64,000 nucleotides of DNA from Arctopsyche grandis (taxonomy: Eukaryota > Arthropoda > Insecta > Trichoptera > Hydropsychidae), in contig NC_135366.1 of NCBI RefSeq assembly GCF_051622035.1, positions 6,417,001 to 6,481,000 of the forward strand, in the 5' to 3' direction. A program made the position numbers and the translations under genes. Position 1 is the first letter of the stretch. Each line of letters begins with the position of its first letter. Under the pieces are notes generated by a model, which saw only the letters and a program-made list of their open reading frames with translations, was not told where the DNA came from and searched no databases. Below, piece by piece: positions 22,365 to 34,810 of the stretch.

Positions 22365-22370
22365 AATAAA
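22365..22370 (+). terminator. Poly(A) signal of gene A
   Basis: AATAAA lies 185 nt after the stop codon and is followed by an AT/T-rich stretch. It is the first canonical signal downstream of the gene. Confidence 0.6.
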
Positions 22371-22486
22371 GAATTTAAATTTTATATGACACTTTTATTT
22401 TTGTCGCCCAATTTAACGAATATTAAATAAAATAAAAATCAATACATCTGAACAAGTCTTTTTAAAAGTATGTAGGTACATTTGAT

Positions 22487-22670
22487 TTTGATTTTTAAAT
22501 GCTTTTTAATATTACGAAATTATGTTCACAATCTACATATTTTAATAGCTACTGATCTACTGATCATTTTCTATTTTACAATTTTTTTAGTAATCATAGT
22601 ATTATATTATTCTAATGTTATTGTACAGCATAATAGAAAAAAGAGCTCAAAAACCTATTTACAATTCTCA
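22487..22670 (+). repeat. Dispersed repeat, copy 1
   Basis: This stretch is nearly identical to 29858-30048 in the same orientation (AATAGCTACTGATCTACTGA, ATCATAGTATTATATTATTC). It is AT-rich, with no coding potential or recognisable ends. Confidence 0.8.
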
Positions 22671-25600
22671 TAATACATCTAATACATAATATTAATTAAA
22701 AACTCTCTAAAGTCGATGACATAAAGCAGATTGTGTTTAAAGTAAAGTATGTACATAAAATATGGAATTGCTATGAAATTAAACCTCACTAATTTATGGG
22801 TATCTGCAATATATATGTACATACATCTATAAATTCATCCATTTCCAATAATTTTTATTCGTGACAAGCTATTGTACGGATTTATCTTTTTCGCATAAAG
22901 CAAACTTTAATACTAATAAGTACTATCGATTCTATCGATGTTCTAAAATACATAAATATATGTATGTTAAAAATAAAGTAAAAAAAGTTTTGGCACCACA
23001 ATAATAATTCTAATTGAAAAATTTAATTTAATTTCGATCGAGAATGTATTTTATTAAATTTATACAAAATATCATATTTAAATAAATTTTAATATAAATT
23101 TTCATCAAGCAGGCGATACTCAAGTGGAAGAAAGGTGAAAAAATCGAAAGTGAAATAAGAAGAGGCTAGTAAAAAAAAGTTTCCATAGAAAAGCAAACAG
23201 ATTCGACCCTTTCCATAACACATCAACGGTATAAACTAAGGTAAAGTTAATTAGATAAAATGTATACCAAATTTAGTGATCCAACGATGAAATTTAAGTA
23301 TTTGCATAGACAAACAGCGTAGTTCACTGGTTAAGTAATTATTTACCAACGGAGAGAGACCTAAGGTCCGAAAGTTTTAATTAAAATAATAATTCCCGCC
23401 TTTGAACGAAATTTTTCAAAAAATAGACCATTCCAAATATTTCGATTCATATATACAAAATTTTAATTAGACAGCAAACTATAAACATATGAAAATAGCA
23501 TATGAGTGCTTTCGAGTATTTCAGAAGCCCATATCTTTGCCTCGTTCATTTTTTTATAATTTTTAATATAAAAAAACTCCAATTAATTTCGGTATTCATG
23601 TCGCTTCGTATAAAACGAATAAACGCTTTCCTATTTGTTTAGTTAATCATAATTTACATATGGGCATATATTTATTATTTTAAATATTTATTTTTCATTT
23701 TATGGAACGGGGGAAGGGGCAAATTTAACCTTTTACCCCGGGTGCAACTTTTTCTTCGCACTGCTCTGCATGCAAACCTTCAATTGTATATATTTCATTT
23801 TTATTACATACATATGTACATCATTTGTGCCATGACAGGAATTATTCCAAGGTGACACATATGATTAGATTATTTTGTACATAAATAGTAAAAAAATTTC
23901 AAACATAACAGGAGATAGAATACAATAGAGACATCTATGGAAAATCACCAAATTTTTTTATATACGGCAAATTTATGAGGAATGCATTATGTAGGTAGCA
24001 AATTTTTCTAAGATTCAACAAATTCGAGATGCTAATAGCTTGAATTTGAAAGAAACTGAGGGAAAGGATATCGATTTATTAGATCCGTCACCACAATTCA
24101 ACTAGAAAAATCGGAAAATTCTAACAGGAGACAGTCGATACGTTTGAAGAATGGAGCGTGGAGATCAAACGAGTGTCCCAAACCGGGGTCGAGTAAGACC
24201 CTAGTATTTTTTAATCAAAATACAGCTTTTCTCAATACAAATGGGTTCAATATATATCTTATTAATCATTTTATACATCAACATAAAAAAGTTTTAGTCC
24301 TATAGCATGTTTTTGACTATTTTTGTATTAACAATTAACGATAACCATCGACATGCAAAAGCACATAGGTAAGGCCAACAGGCAACTGCATGACTCAATA
24401 GCCACGCGCCAAAAGCGAAGAAAATATATCTTACGAAAATACAGCTGTCTCATTCTCTCGCATTGATTCATCGATCAACAAGAATATGCAAGCGAACACT
24501 CAAAAACATGACTTATCGCTACTGCCTTTAAATCATACTTTGGAACGTAGAAATGTGTAAATGTATTTTTTTACGAAGTACCCCTTTTCTAAATCATATA
24601 AAATCTATTAAAATAAATTTTTCGTAGTTCATTTTAGGAATACAAGAAATATAGCGGTGTATACACAGCTTTAAAAACCACATAGTTATTACGAAAAACG
24701 TAAAATTGGGGCACTTGCGTGAGGGTTAATAACCACAATATTTCGCCTGCAGCGTATTTGGCCGCGACCTTTCTTCTGATATGCTATTGCATATATACAT
24801 GCTATTGCTATACCAGTGCACTTCATTGTGTATATATAAATAGATATGCACAATGCAAATTATTGGCTTTTAATCATTGTTGTGTAAGATGAAAATGCAA
24901 GGTTATTTAATTTTGAAAAAAAATCGTTACACAGCATAATTCCATGACGATATTTACCATTTTGATATATGTACATATATGAAGTATATTACATATGTAT
25001 GGTGTTCGCATTAGCGTTGTCGTTACGGAAACAGGTTAGACATCTCCATTGTTTCGTTTAACATTTAACTGCGAAGTCGGATTATGCACGTTTACGGTCC
25101 TCGGGATTGTTGCGGCTTAGCGCTGGATTAACATGCCTCTCGTGCCAACTTTTGAAGGATGTCGAAACAGGGATTTAAGGACGTAAATCCTGGAAGGACT
25201 TACATCCATATTAAGCGTACATAGCTCGCTCACGTCGAACGAGAACGACTCGTTTAGAGCGGACTCGTGTCCATGAACTTGCCCCGAGCGCCGCACTGTC
25301 GCACTTTAACGGTCATTCTAAACCAGAGATTACAAAACTGCGTCGTGAATATCTAATGCCCAGCTTCACAAAATGCGTGAGAATATTACGGAAGCGGGTA
25401 ACAGTAAAATAAAATCGTCAAACTAACCGAAAAGTCCAAATGCGTACAAGTGAAAAAAAAGCGGCCATTTTGGATTCAAAACACTATGACAATACAATAT
25501 AATAAGAAAACAAATGATAGTAGTTAAATTCAATTATTTAAATTTTCCACGAAAACAATTATGAATTGTAAATAATATAAACGGTAAGAATTGTAAATTG

Positions 25601-26605
25601 TCATATACGAGCATTGATTTGTTTGGCCGAATAGATTTAAGTTCGAAAAATATTGATTTAATTTAATTCCAGTTATATTCGTTGAGATTGTTATCATCCT
25701 GGAATACCGGTAAGGTTATATACTGAGTTCATAGACCAAGTTTGATCCAGTCAAACAACTCCTGCATCTATGTGTGTATGTATGTATAATATGTTTGTAT
25801 ATAAAAACCGTACATTATTATAAATCTATTGATTTATTCTACAAATCGTGGTATTTTCAATGTGACTCGAACGTGAAATGATTATACGAAATGTACACGT
25901 TCAAATTTTACATTATTTACTATTGATATTACCGTTATTGACTGTAATTGAACAACAAAGTTGTGTGGCAGAGCGCAGTGGTGCAAGCTGCGATTTAAGC
26001 GGGCAAAACTAATGTTGTATATAAATTTTTAATTGTGCAATTTATAATATTTCAATACTGTTCAATGAACTTAAAAAATAATCTGTTTAAAAAATAATTA
26101 GTTCAGATGTAAAAATAATTAGTTCAGATGTAAAAATAATTTGTACAGGTAAATTTAAAAATATATTTAAAAAAAATTATGTACATATTACAGATATGTT
26201 GCATATGTATTTGCATCAATATTCATATTCATCAGTAGCTAAAAAATAATAAAAAACAACAACATATTCGGTAGGACTATCGAGTATAAATTTGAATTTT
26301 ATTTTTGACTACTGTCTCTATTTTCTACAATGCAATTTCCCATAGCTCAAAACCTATATATTTTTCATATTATAGGAAATTATAATGTATAGATAATTCA
26401 TGAAATACTATCTATGTATATACAAACATCAATATCCAAACAATATTTAAAATATTTGTATTTGAATATACAAACTCCATATTTTGGCTAAAACAGTAAA
26501 AAATGTATTGATTCATGACTTATGTATATGTTTCGGCTTTTAAGTCATTTATATTAAAATGCAAACAATTTTTTTTCTTCGATTTTACATATGTATACAA
26601 CAATA
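22671..26605. other. Intergenic interval
   Basis: Mostly AT-rich simple sequence. A diverged SINE-like stretch lies at about 23930-24150 on the minus strand (ACATCTATGG, then a core-like GACAGTCGAT). A possible inverted-end element spans about 24180-24729, and a GC-richer island lies at 25005-25400. No supported ORF. Confidence 0.45.
25005..25400. other. GC-richer non-coding island
   Basis: About 400 bp rich in CpG and with balanced composition, lacking ORFs of any length on either strand and lacking repeat copies in the window. It could be a regulatory element or an untranslated exon. It contains the near-direct repeat AGGACGTAAATCC / AGGACTTACATCC (about 25178-25207). Confidence 0.4.
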
Positions 26606-27060
26606 GCCAGCAGTTTGGCTTAATGGTAGCGTATATATTTAGCACTACTGAGGTCGAAGGTTCGTGTCCTCGTCAAACTGCTGGTTAGGTTTGGGGGTTT
26701 TGTGACTACAAATCGATCGTTTCTCTATCAGAGTTTGCCAAGTTTATCTGATCATTGTTGAAACGGTTCCTGAAAATTGGTATTAGATCATTTCCTGTTG
26801 TTACAAAATCTGTGTGTATAATTTGTAAAAATTATGCACAGTAATCTGAAATCTATAGATATCTCTATAGACATCTCTATAATTTCGTGTTTATTATATG
26901 TATAAAAATTGTAATAATAGTCTCTGTGATTATTATTTATGTACTGATTAATTGTTATATGCTATGTAGTATTGTATTTCTGACCGTTATCGTACACTCG
27001 TCGCATTGGAGCGATCTGTAATGACGAGTGTATATTGATTGTAACAATAAAATAAAATAT
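26606..27060 (+). mobile_element. SINE, near full length
   Basis: The head GCCAGCAGTTTGGCTTAATG is followed by the shared core (26718-26780), the TCTCTGTGATTATTATTTATG segment, the 3' box CACTCGTCGCATTGGAGCGA and an AATAAAATAAAAT tail. Confidence 0.8.
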
Positions 27061-27081
27061 ATGTATGTACATAGACATAAA

Positions 27082-27236
27082 TCAACGGTGTCGACTAGTT
27101 AGCTTAGCATATTGTGCTTTCGTGCTGAGTGGTTATGGGTTCGAGTCCCACTAGTCCCGCTGGTGGCCAGACCTTGGTTTGTTACCCCAGGTCGATCAGA
27201 GTTTACCAATTTTTCTGATTTTCATTGAAACTACCT
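27082..27236 (+). mobile_element. SINE, 3'-truncated
   Basis: The head with GGGTTCGAGTCCCACTAG and the first part of the core (GATTTTCATTGAAAC) are present; the sequence then changes abruptly at 27236. Confidence 0.65.
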
Positions 27237-30200
27237 TGGCGAGTGCGTGCGAATCGCCAAGGTAGACACTTGCCTAGACCATAGAAACATTAATGGATCG
27301 GGGAAGCTATACGGTGCAACTTGATTATGCTATTTACATATATTACCGGAATTTGAATTGAAATCGAAACCACAGTCGAAATCGATATAATAACTTTTGA
27401 TAATTCTAAAATTTGTGTTTTTTTAAATTTCCATATTGATCGACGCGTCCGCCACATGCCCACAAACATACATACATCGCGTCCATTTTTATATATATTA
27501 TTAAAGATTATATATTAGTTTTTTTATTCAAAAATACATCTCAGCGAACCAATCAGCGTCCTTTAAAATGATCATATTAAAATTTTCATTACAGAAGCAG
27601 TGGCCCGAATACTTATCGTAATTCATTAAATCGGCACGAAACGGCGCACTCAAAATTCCCATATAATACAATATTAACGAAGAGAAGAGAGCACAATAAA
27701 AATTCAAATGCGGCCCGAAATTTAAGGGTTCGACATTAAAACGATCGAAATTACCATCCCCCGGAGTTCATACAATATTCATAGCTCGTCCAGGACGATT
27801 TTTAATTGAACGTCCAATCAAAGACCGTGACATTGAACGGACCTCGAGGATTTCACATAGAGTTTTATTTTTGTATATGCACACACACCTACACCGATAA
27901 AGAGAGAGGTTGTCGTTCGAAATATAAATGTTCAATAATTTAAATTTAATCGACGACATGGCATTTGGTACACATCGAACGTGGCTGGTGAGCTATAGTC
28001 CGGTTTTGTCAGGATAAGCCGGACTAGCTCATCGGCCAGTCCAGTGCCGTTCGCTATAGCAGGTTTGTGTCTTTCGGTTCGTTCATGTCTCTCATGGTTT
28101 TTCTCGGCTCGAAACGTCCCGATCCGCCATTTGAATATCTGAGATTATGTATACAGTGTGTGTGTGTGTGTGTGTTTTTGCATTGTTGCTAATTGCAATT
28201 TAATTATGCGTCAAGTCGATTTGAATTCGTGTGTTTGATTCGCGTCAGTTATTATCTCGTCTATATTTAGTCTATCGGTGTTTCAATTAGTGTATGTGCG
28301 ATTTTGTATTATTATTTTAACATATATATATGTACATATGTATATACGGAGCGAGATCAAAAGTTAAGGTCATGATTTTTTTCTTATGTAATGAAGTTTG
28401 TTTTTTTGCTTCATTACTATGCAGGTTTGTGTGAATTGATGGTAATTGCTGAAGATTCCAGAGGAAGTTCATTGTATCGAGAAATAAATAATAAAAGTCG
28501 AATATATTACTTTTTGATATGTATGTACCATTGTTTTCCTTTTCATCGTTTGCCTTTTTTGTTAATATACTGTTGAATATATTTCGCATTGTTTCATTTG
28601 AAACGTCATCATGTTCAATTGCGGATTCATCGGGGTTTATACGCTTGAAAGTTTTTATTTATTTTTAACAATTTGGCATTTTCATACTCTTGATAACGCT
28701 TTTGTATAATAATAATTTTGATTTATTTAAATTTCGAATACGTTTCCATTGTTTGAAAATTTCAAATGTGCGCATTACTCGCTCGTCATGCTGTACGTGT
28801 CAGCTTAAAAAAGTAAATAAAAATACGATTTATTTTCTTGCCTAAATGTTCAAAAAAGGTTCGCCGCATTCATTTTACTTGATCATATTTTATTTCGTAT
28901 TTAAAAATAATAATGAAAGTATAAAAGATCAAGAACAAAGAACGCACACACGTCTTTCGCATCTTCAAAAGGTTCGCGTATGTATAAATTTTAATTTTTT
29001 CGTACTTCTTTTGATAGCTACAATTTACATATACACATTATAATTAGTGGAATTTTTTTCCAAAAGACACACACGTTCGTTTGAAAATTTGTATACACGT
29101 GTGTCGTAAAAAAGCGCTCTTTCTGTGTAAAAAGTTAAGCTAAAAACTCATAATTGACATCCTCGAAGCGCCTTTGAAGTGTGTAAAAAGGATCGTTAAA
29201 GGCGTCGCTAACGGAAAACCTTTCAGGAATAAATATTTTATTTCTCGTTAGCGAGCGGCCCCGCCCGTTGGAAAGTGACAAAAATCCGTTGTGTAAAAAA
29301 ATATTTATTTTTTAAATCACACCGGTGCAAAACACACGCTCACTGGATTTATATGTATGTATGTAAATTCAAAACGAAAAAAAAAACTTGAGAAGCACTC
29401 GTTCTTGTGGTTCTTATATAATGTGACAAGTCAGTCATACGAGGATAACATTTGTCGGGAAAACACGTGAGTCAGTGGCCGAGTCCTCGTTGGCTAAAAG
29501 GACTTTTTATTTGTTTATATATTTTATCATATTTTTATTTTTATTTATACGGTGACTACTGCGCATCAGTTGAGGTTGAACCTTTGTTTGATGTTTACAA
29601 GGCTATTCTCATCCTTCGGTCATTTCAATGTGTGTACAATATACATATATAATATAAAAACCGAAAGCTGTATAAAGGATCCCTTCAATACATACATATT
29701 TACATTCAATATTTACTCTGTATAATAATAATCCCACTGTATGTACCTACCACGAACAATATACAACCTGAAATATCAACATTCGATATATTATATCAAG
29801 TGAATTTATTTTTCAAAATAAATTTGCAAAAATCGAAAGCGTTCATACTACGTATTTTGATTTTTAAATGCTTTTTATTATTACGAAATTATGTTCACAA
29901 TACATTTTATATATATTTTAATAGCTACTGATCTACTGATCATTTTTTATTTTACAATTTTAATTTAATTTTGTTAGTGATCATAGTATTATATTATTCT
30001 AATGTTAATGTGCAGCATAATAGGAAAACGAGCTCAAAAACCTATTTCATACTACATATAACATTTATTAACCGTTTCAAATATGATTTCAAACTTTCAT
30101 TTATTTAATATTTCATTGAAACAGTAGAGCACAATAACGTATTAAATCCGATCTATTCTTCAATTTTCAATGAACATTTATTTCCCATTGTAACTTTCTA

Positions 30201-30658
30201 TTGCAAGTAGTTTTTAATAAATCCTTTGAAATGACGTTTATTGTGCACGATAATACAAAATTTTGACCTAAATAATTGCAAACGTAGTTTTTGAATGCTA
30301 GTCGTTTAGTTTCCGTTCTTTTTGTATTCATTTTTTGTAATACAAATTTAAACGCAGTGTTTATTATATTGTACTACTTTCCTAAATTTTATAATATCAT
30401 AATTATACACTGCTGTGTTTGTATCATACCAATTTGTTAACAAATTTTGATTGCATAAAATCGACTTTGACTTCGAATTAATTTAGGGTACCATTTATCG
30501 GCCCACCAAATAAAAATAATGCCCCTCTCTAAAATTCGACAGATTCGGTTTTCGCCTGATAAATCAAACGTCAAATGGGTTGCCAGTAACAAATATAAAA
30601 TTTAACAAAAATAAATACTGACCCCAACAACCTAATCTTAAATTAATAATTAATTTTA
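27237..30658. other. Intergenic interval
   Basis: It holds a GC-richer stretch at 27960-28140, a (TG)n run at 28158-28176 and dispersed repeat copy 2 (29858-30048). A slightly GC-richer stretch at 29100-29290 has no ORF. The short ORFs are not supported. Confidence 0.4.
29858..30048 (+). repeat. Dispersed repeat, copy 2
   Basis: Partner of 22487-22670, with a few small insertions (for example TTTTAATTTAATTTTG near 29960). Confidence 0.8.
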
Positions 30659-31173
30659 ACCAGCAGCGTGGTCTAGTTGTGAGTGTTGTATTCTTTCGTG
30701 CAAGGTGTCACGGGTTCGATTCCCACTAGAGTCTCGTTGTTGGCCAGACCTTGGTTTTTCGAGGTCGATCGTTTTTTTTCGATCGAATTTGCCAATTTTT
30801 GTTATTTTCATTGAAACAGTTCCCGTAAAATTGGCTTTTCCTACCCAATTTTCTATTGCAAACCTCGATTTATTGTTATATCTCAGGTTTCGCCAGATTT
30901 CTCTCCATATACATATGTCTCTGTGGATGATTATTGAATGTAAAAATTCGTATTGTTACATAAAAAATGTTATTGATCGTATTGTTTACGATATTTGTAA
31001 TGTCTGATCATAGATGCCAGGTGTTGTTTCGATTTACATTTGTATATTTACGATTTGTATGTATGTAATAATTATGTATTTAATATATGTAATATATAAT
31101 TTCTCGAGTCTTAATCTATTGAGCACACTCGCCGCTTTGGAGCAATTTGTTAGGCAATAAATAAAATAAAATA
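30659..31173 (+). mobile_element. SINE, near full length
   Basis: The head CAGCAGCGTGGTCTAGTTGT has a B box GGGTTCGATTCCC (30712-30724). The shared core, the TCTCTGTGGATGATTATTGA segment, the CACTCGCCGCTTTGGAGCAA box and an AATAAATAAAATAAAAT tail follow. Confidence 0.8.
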
Positions 31174-31193
31174 ATAGGACCAACCTTAACTCA

Positions 31194-31213
31194 ACCTAAC
31201 CTAACCTAACCTT
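31194..31213. repeat. Short (AACCT)n tract
   Basis: Four perfect AACCT units, preceded by degenerate ones, lie just after a SINE tail. The complement is TTAGG-type, like most insect telomeres. It is too short to be telomeric. Confidence 0.85.
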
Positions 31214-32773
31214 TAAATAAATAAGTGTTGGCTGCTAAGATATTACGATTACCCAATGAAAATGTAACTGGTTATGATTTCAATAAAACGTCAGTTTTTA
31301 TTTTTGTTACTGGCAGACCGTTTTGGTGTTTGATTTGCCGGGCGAACGCCGCTTCTGTCGTGCGATCTATTTTAAAGATGTTAATTTAACATTAAATGAC
31401 GTTTTGATATTTGTCGTGTAATTTATTTTACAACCGTACCAAAAATATTATCCCATTAATTTATAGCAACACTACTATTAAATGTACGAAAAATAATAAT
31501 ATTCTCCTCATATGTATGCATATTTGAAAATTTATTTTATATTATTGTAAGTAAAAGTACACGAAACAAAGACATCGTCATTCATTCTAATCACTGTATT
31601 TTATTTTTACGACTTATTTCAGTATTCATATTATTATATTAAAGCAATTACGGATTAATGGACGCTTTAAGGCAAACTGAAATGATAATAAAAATAAACG
31701 AAATAAAACAATAATCTATTGCAACTGTGAAACTTTAGTCATTCATTAGCTCCAAGTTTTCCGACGTCGTCTTTTCAATGTCAAAATAATAAAATTTGAA
31801 AATATTCACTAATTCAAATACATAAAAAAAAGGAAACATTTCAATATTAGCTTAAGTCTTTTTTTATTTATAGAATGACTAGTATTATTTTCAAAGTGAA
31901 AATTAATTAATGATATTTTAGCTTGCTCTCATTGAAGATGAGTTTATATTACGTTATAAAATTCAAACAGAACTTTTTATGTAAATTTTTAATTGTACTT
32001 TGGCTAAAATTATTAAATAATATGACCAACATAGATCAATTGTCATCGTACTACATATACATATGTATATATATACGACGAGTATATTTACTATACAATA
32101 TATTTAGTATACATTCAAACTTTTATGGTAAAAAGCCACAGATTTACATTGTGCAAAACGCTTATTGAAAGCGCAGCAAACAACAAAGAAGCGTTGCATT
32201 CCCGCGAATGCAATTTACGAGTTGTGCAGCGAATTCTGCGCCGTAATTTCGTTATATACAGAGAGTACTCGAAAGTCGTTGACTTTTCCTGTTCCCAAGA
32301 CACTCCGCATAATAATAACAATTTAAAGAAATTTTCACACACACACACATAAACACCCACACGAGAAAAGGGAGTGTTCAAACAATGCGATGAATATTTA
32401 CACGCAATTTACTTTCGAGCCGAGTCGCGACTTAAATACCAAAAGGCCCCCAAAAGACGACAAAACTGATTGCATCGAACGATTCAATCAAAATATTTAC
32501 TCTCTAGATCAGTGTTTCCTAATCTGTAAAGGGATGTGTTTGTATATTCAGCGAAAGGGTATAAAATAATAAAAATTGACTAAGTCATCTCAAAACATTT
32601 GCCATAACAGTTTGCCTCAAAGCGATACCTATGGCCGGTTTTATTAGATCCGTCACAAAAATTAACTAAGATAAATTGTAAAACTCATGAGACATGAGAC
32701 GGTCGATATGAATTAATAAATTAATAAACATCCAGATCTTGCCAGCATCGTATATGTATGTATGTATATGTAC
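31214..32773. other. Intergenic interval
   Basis: AT-rich. The stretch 32115-32380 is GC-richer with overlapping short ORFs on both strands, none convincing. A faint SINE-like trace lies near 32640-32750. Confidence 0.4.
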
Positions 32774-33180
32774 GGTCTCCGTGACGAGCCAGAATGTTAA
32801 ATTACAGAAAACGCAAATATCGGTCGAAGATCGAGAAGATATTCAAAGATCGAAAATCGAAAGATCTTAAGTCGAAGGATCAAAAAAAAGGGTGCATGGT
32901 AAACGGTACATACTCACATAATTTGCGCGAGCAGGGTACAACAGGAACAAGAGGAACAGGCTTTTCCTCCCGTATTCTGCGCGCGCACATTAATACGGGA
33001 GGAAAAGCCTGTTCCTCTTGTTCCTGTTGTACCCTGCTCGCGCAAATTAAGTGAGTATGTACCGCTTACCATGCACCATTTTTTTTTTGATCTTTCGACT
33101 TAAGATCTTTCGATTTCCGATCTTTGCTTTCCGATATTTGTGTTTTCTGTAATTTAACATTCTGGCTCGTCACGTAGACC
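32774..33180. mobile_element. 407-bp near-perfect palindrome (foldback MITE)
   Basis: The two halves mirror each other almost throughout. GGTCTCCGTGACGAGCC at 32774 pairs with GGCTCGTCACGTAGACC ending at 33180, and the GC-rich inner arm (GAGGAACAGGCTTTTCCTCC) pairs with its complement around a short centre at about 32975-32990. No coding capacity. The class of the ends is unknown to me. Confidence 0.85.
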
Positions 33181-33323
33181 CGTATATGTAAATCGAATAA
33201 TTACTCGATTCTAACCTGAAATTGAGTCCTTAAACTCTCTACTGGTAAATAATGGCTTAACCAGTGAGCTACGCTATGACTTCATTGAAAATATGTAGTT
33301 TATATTATTTATAATATTATTGA

Positions 33324-33540
33324 CTAGTTATTTTACCCGGCTTCGCTCAGTATTTGTAATATAAACAGCTTAAACACGGCGAATCAAATATTAAATATTC
33401 ATTTGTTTTTTTATTAAATTTATTTGAATCGAAAAAAAAATATTCAACCAATCGAATCGTCATATAAACTGACTTGTTTTCGATTTCCAACCAACTATAG
33501 TTACAAACTTACAAAGTCTCTTTCTAAATTAAATATTAGA
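33324..33540 (-). mobile_element. Non-autonomous Helitron (family 1)
   Basis: The minus-strand 5' end is TCTAATATTTAATTTAGAAA. The 3' end is ACTGAGCGAAGCCGGGTAAA..CTAG with T outside. Confidence 0.65.
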
Positions 33541-33556
33541 TGTATTATATATTATA

Positions 33557-33714
33557 CTAGAATCCGGCGGCTCCCCCGGGGGCATTCGCCCCCGGCGCCT
33601 CCCGTCCCCCGTCCCCATATCGTCATCAAAATTTTGACTTGTTTTCGAAGTTCTCAACCATTATCCAACCAACAATATTTACATACAAAGCCTCTTTCGA
33701 AATTATATAGTAGA
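33557..33714 (-). mobile_element. Non-autonomous Helitron (family 2)
   Basis: The minus-strand 5' end is TCTACTATATAATTTCGAAA. The 3' end has a GC-rich hairpin region (GGGGGCGAATGCCCCCGGGG) and finishes GCCGGATTCTAG before T. It lies 16 bp from a family 1 copy. Confidence 0.65.
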
Positions 33715-34477
33715 TTTATTATCTATTTAGTGCAAAAAAATACCAGGCCTGTTTCTTTGTATATTAAAAGAGCTGGTAAATTGAGTCCAATTTGCTACAC
33801 GTTTACTGAACTGACTACTCCAGAAGCAAGCTGCTTCATACTCGTAGTATTTTCTTCGAAATAATTCGAACGAATAGTAGAATATGTAAAATATGTTCTA
33901 TGTTCAAAGGATTTTTTTCAAGTGTGATATTGAAATTTTAAAATAAAATTTTATTTTATTTATTTTAATAGTTCAAGTTTGTTAATTACCTACATATGTA
34001 TAGGTACGTACATACATATATACAAATATGAAAAAATATCCTATGCATTATTCATATTTCGAAAATATTTTCGTGCATTTTCATCATTAAATTAATTTAA
34101 TATTGAAAGAATTTTTGTTAATTAGTAAATGCCATATTTTTATTAAAAAACCCAAGTGATAAAATATTTTTAAATAAAAAATAAACCATTACTAAAACTT
34201 AAGCATTTTCCATGACACAAGTATTGAGCGTTTCTGTGTCATTTTACATGACACAAGAACAGCGTTCTATTTAAAAAACATATATTTATTTTAGTATATG
34301 GAATATAATTTTAATATAATAGAAAACACTTAGAATTTGAAACTAAATATTATGTACATATATAGTCACTGGTGTTATATTAATCAACTATTATAAATTA
34401 CAGCCAATAAATGTATATATGTATGTATAGTAAGAGTAAAAAAAAATGTTTCAACACTTATTACCATTTCAATTCAA

Positions 34478-34810
34478 ATTAATGCTAACTACGGAGAGGT
34501 TGCCGGATTCAATCTCGATGGAAAAAAAATATATTCCGAGTATTTCTGCAGTGCTACTGGCCAGACTTGGATATTTGCGACTACCCGACAATCGTTTCTT
34601 ATCAGAGTTTGCCAATTTATTTGATTTCATTGTTAAAACGGTTTCTCATGAAATTGGCAAAATGTACCTGACCCAAAATGTCACCACTATTTAAATCTGA
34701 TTTCAAAATTGATATACATATATGCTTAAAGGCAACCCGATAATGGCATCATGGAAAAATATTAAATTTGGTCCATCATGCTGCCTTTCCAAAGTTGTAA
34801 ATAAATAAAT
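34478..34810 (+). mobile_element. SINE, diverged
   Basis: A partial head, TTCCGAGTATTTCTGCAGTG, TATCAGAGTTTGCCAATTTA and TGTCACCACTATTTAAAT are collinear with the 41.3-kb copy. It ends in AAATAAATAAATAATTAAAT. Confidence 0.65.

Noticed and set aside
22482-22673. 63-codon hydrophobic ORF
   Set aside because: It falls in a dispersed repeat also present at 29858, where the frame is not kept.
26608-26690. tRNA gene at the 26.6-kb head
   Set aside because: Also a SINE head. The cloverleaf is incomplete and the SINE core follows immediately.
32794-33054. 86-codon ORF
   Set aside because: It spans the centre of the 407-bp palindrome and is a by-product of it.
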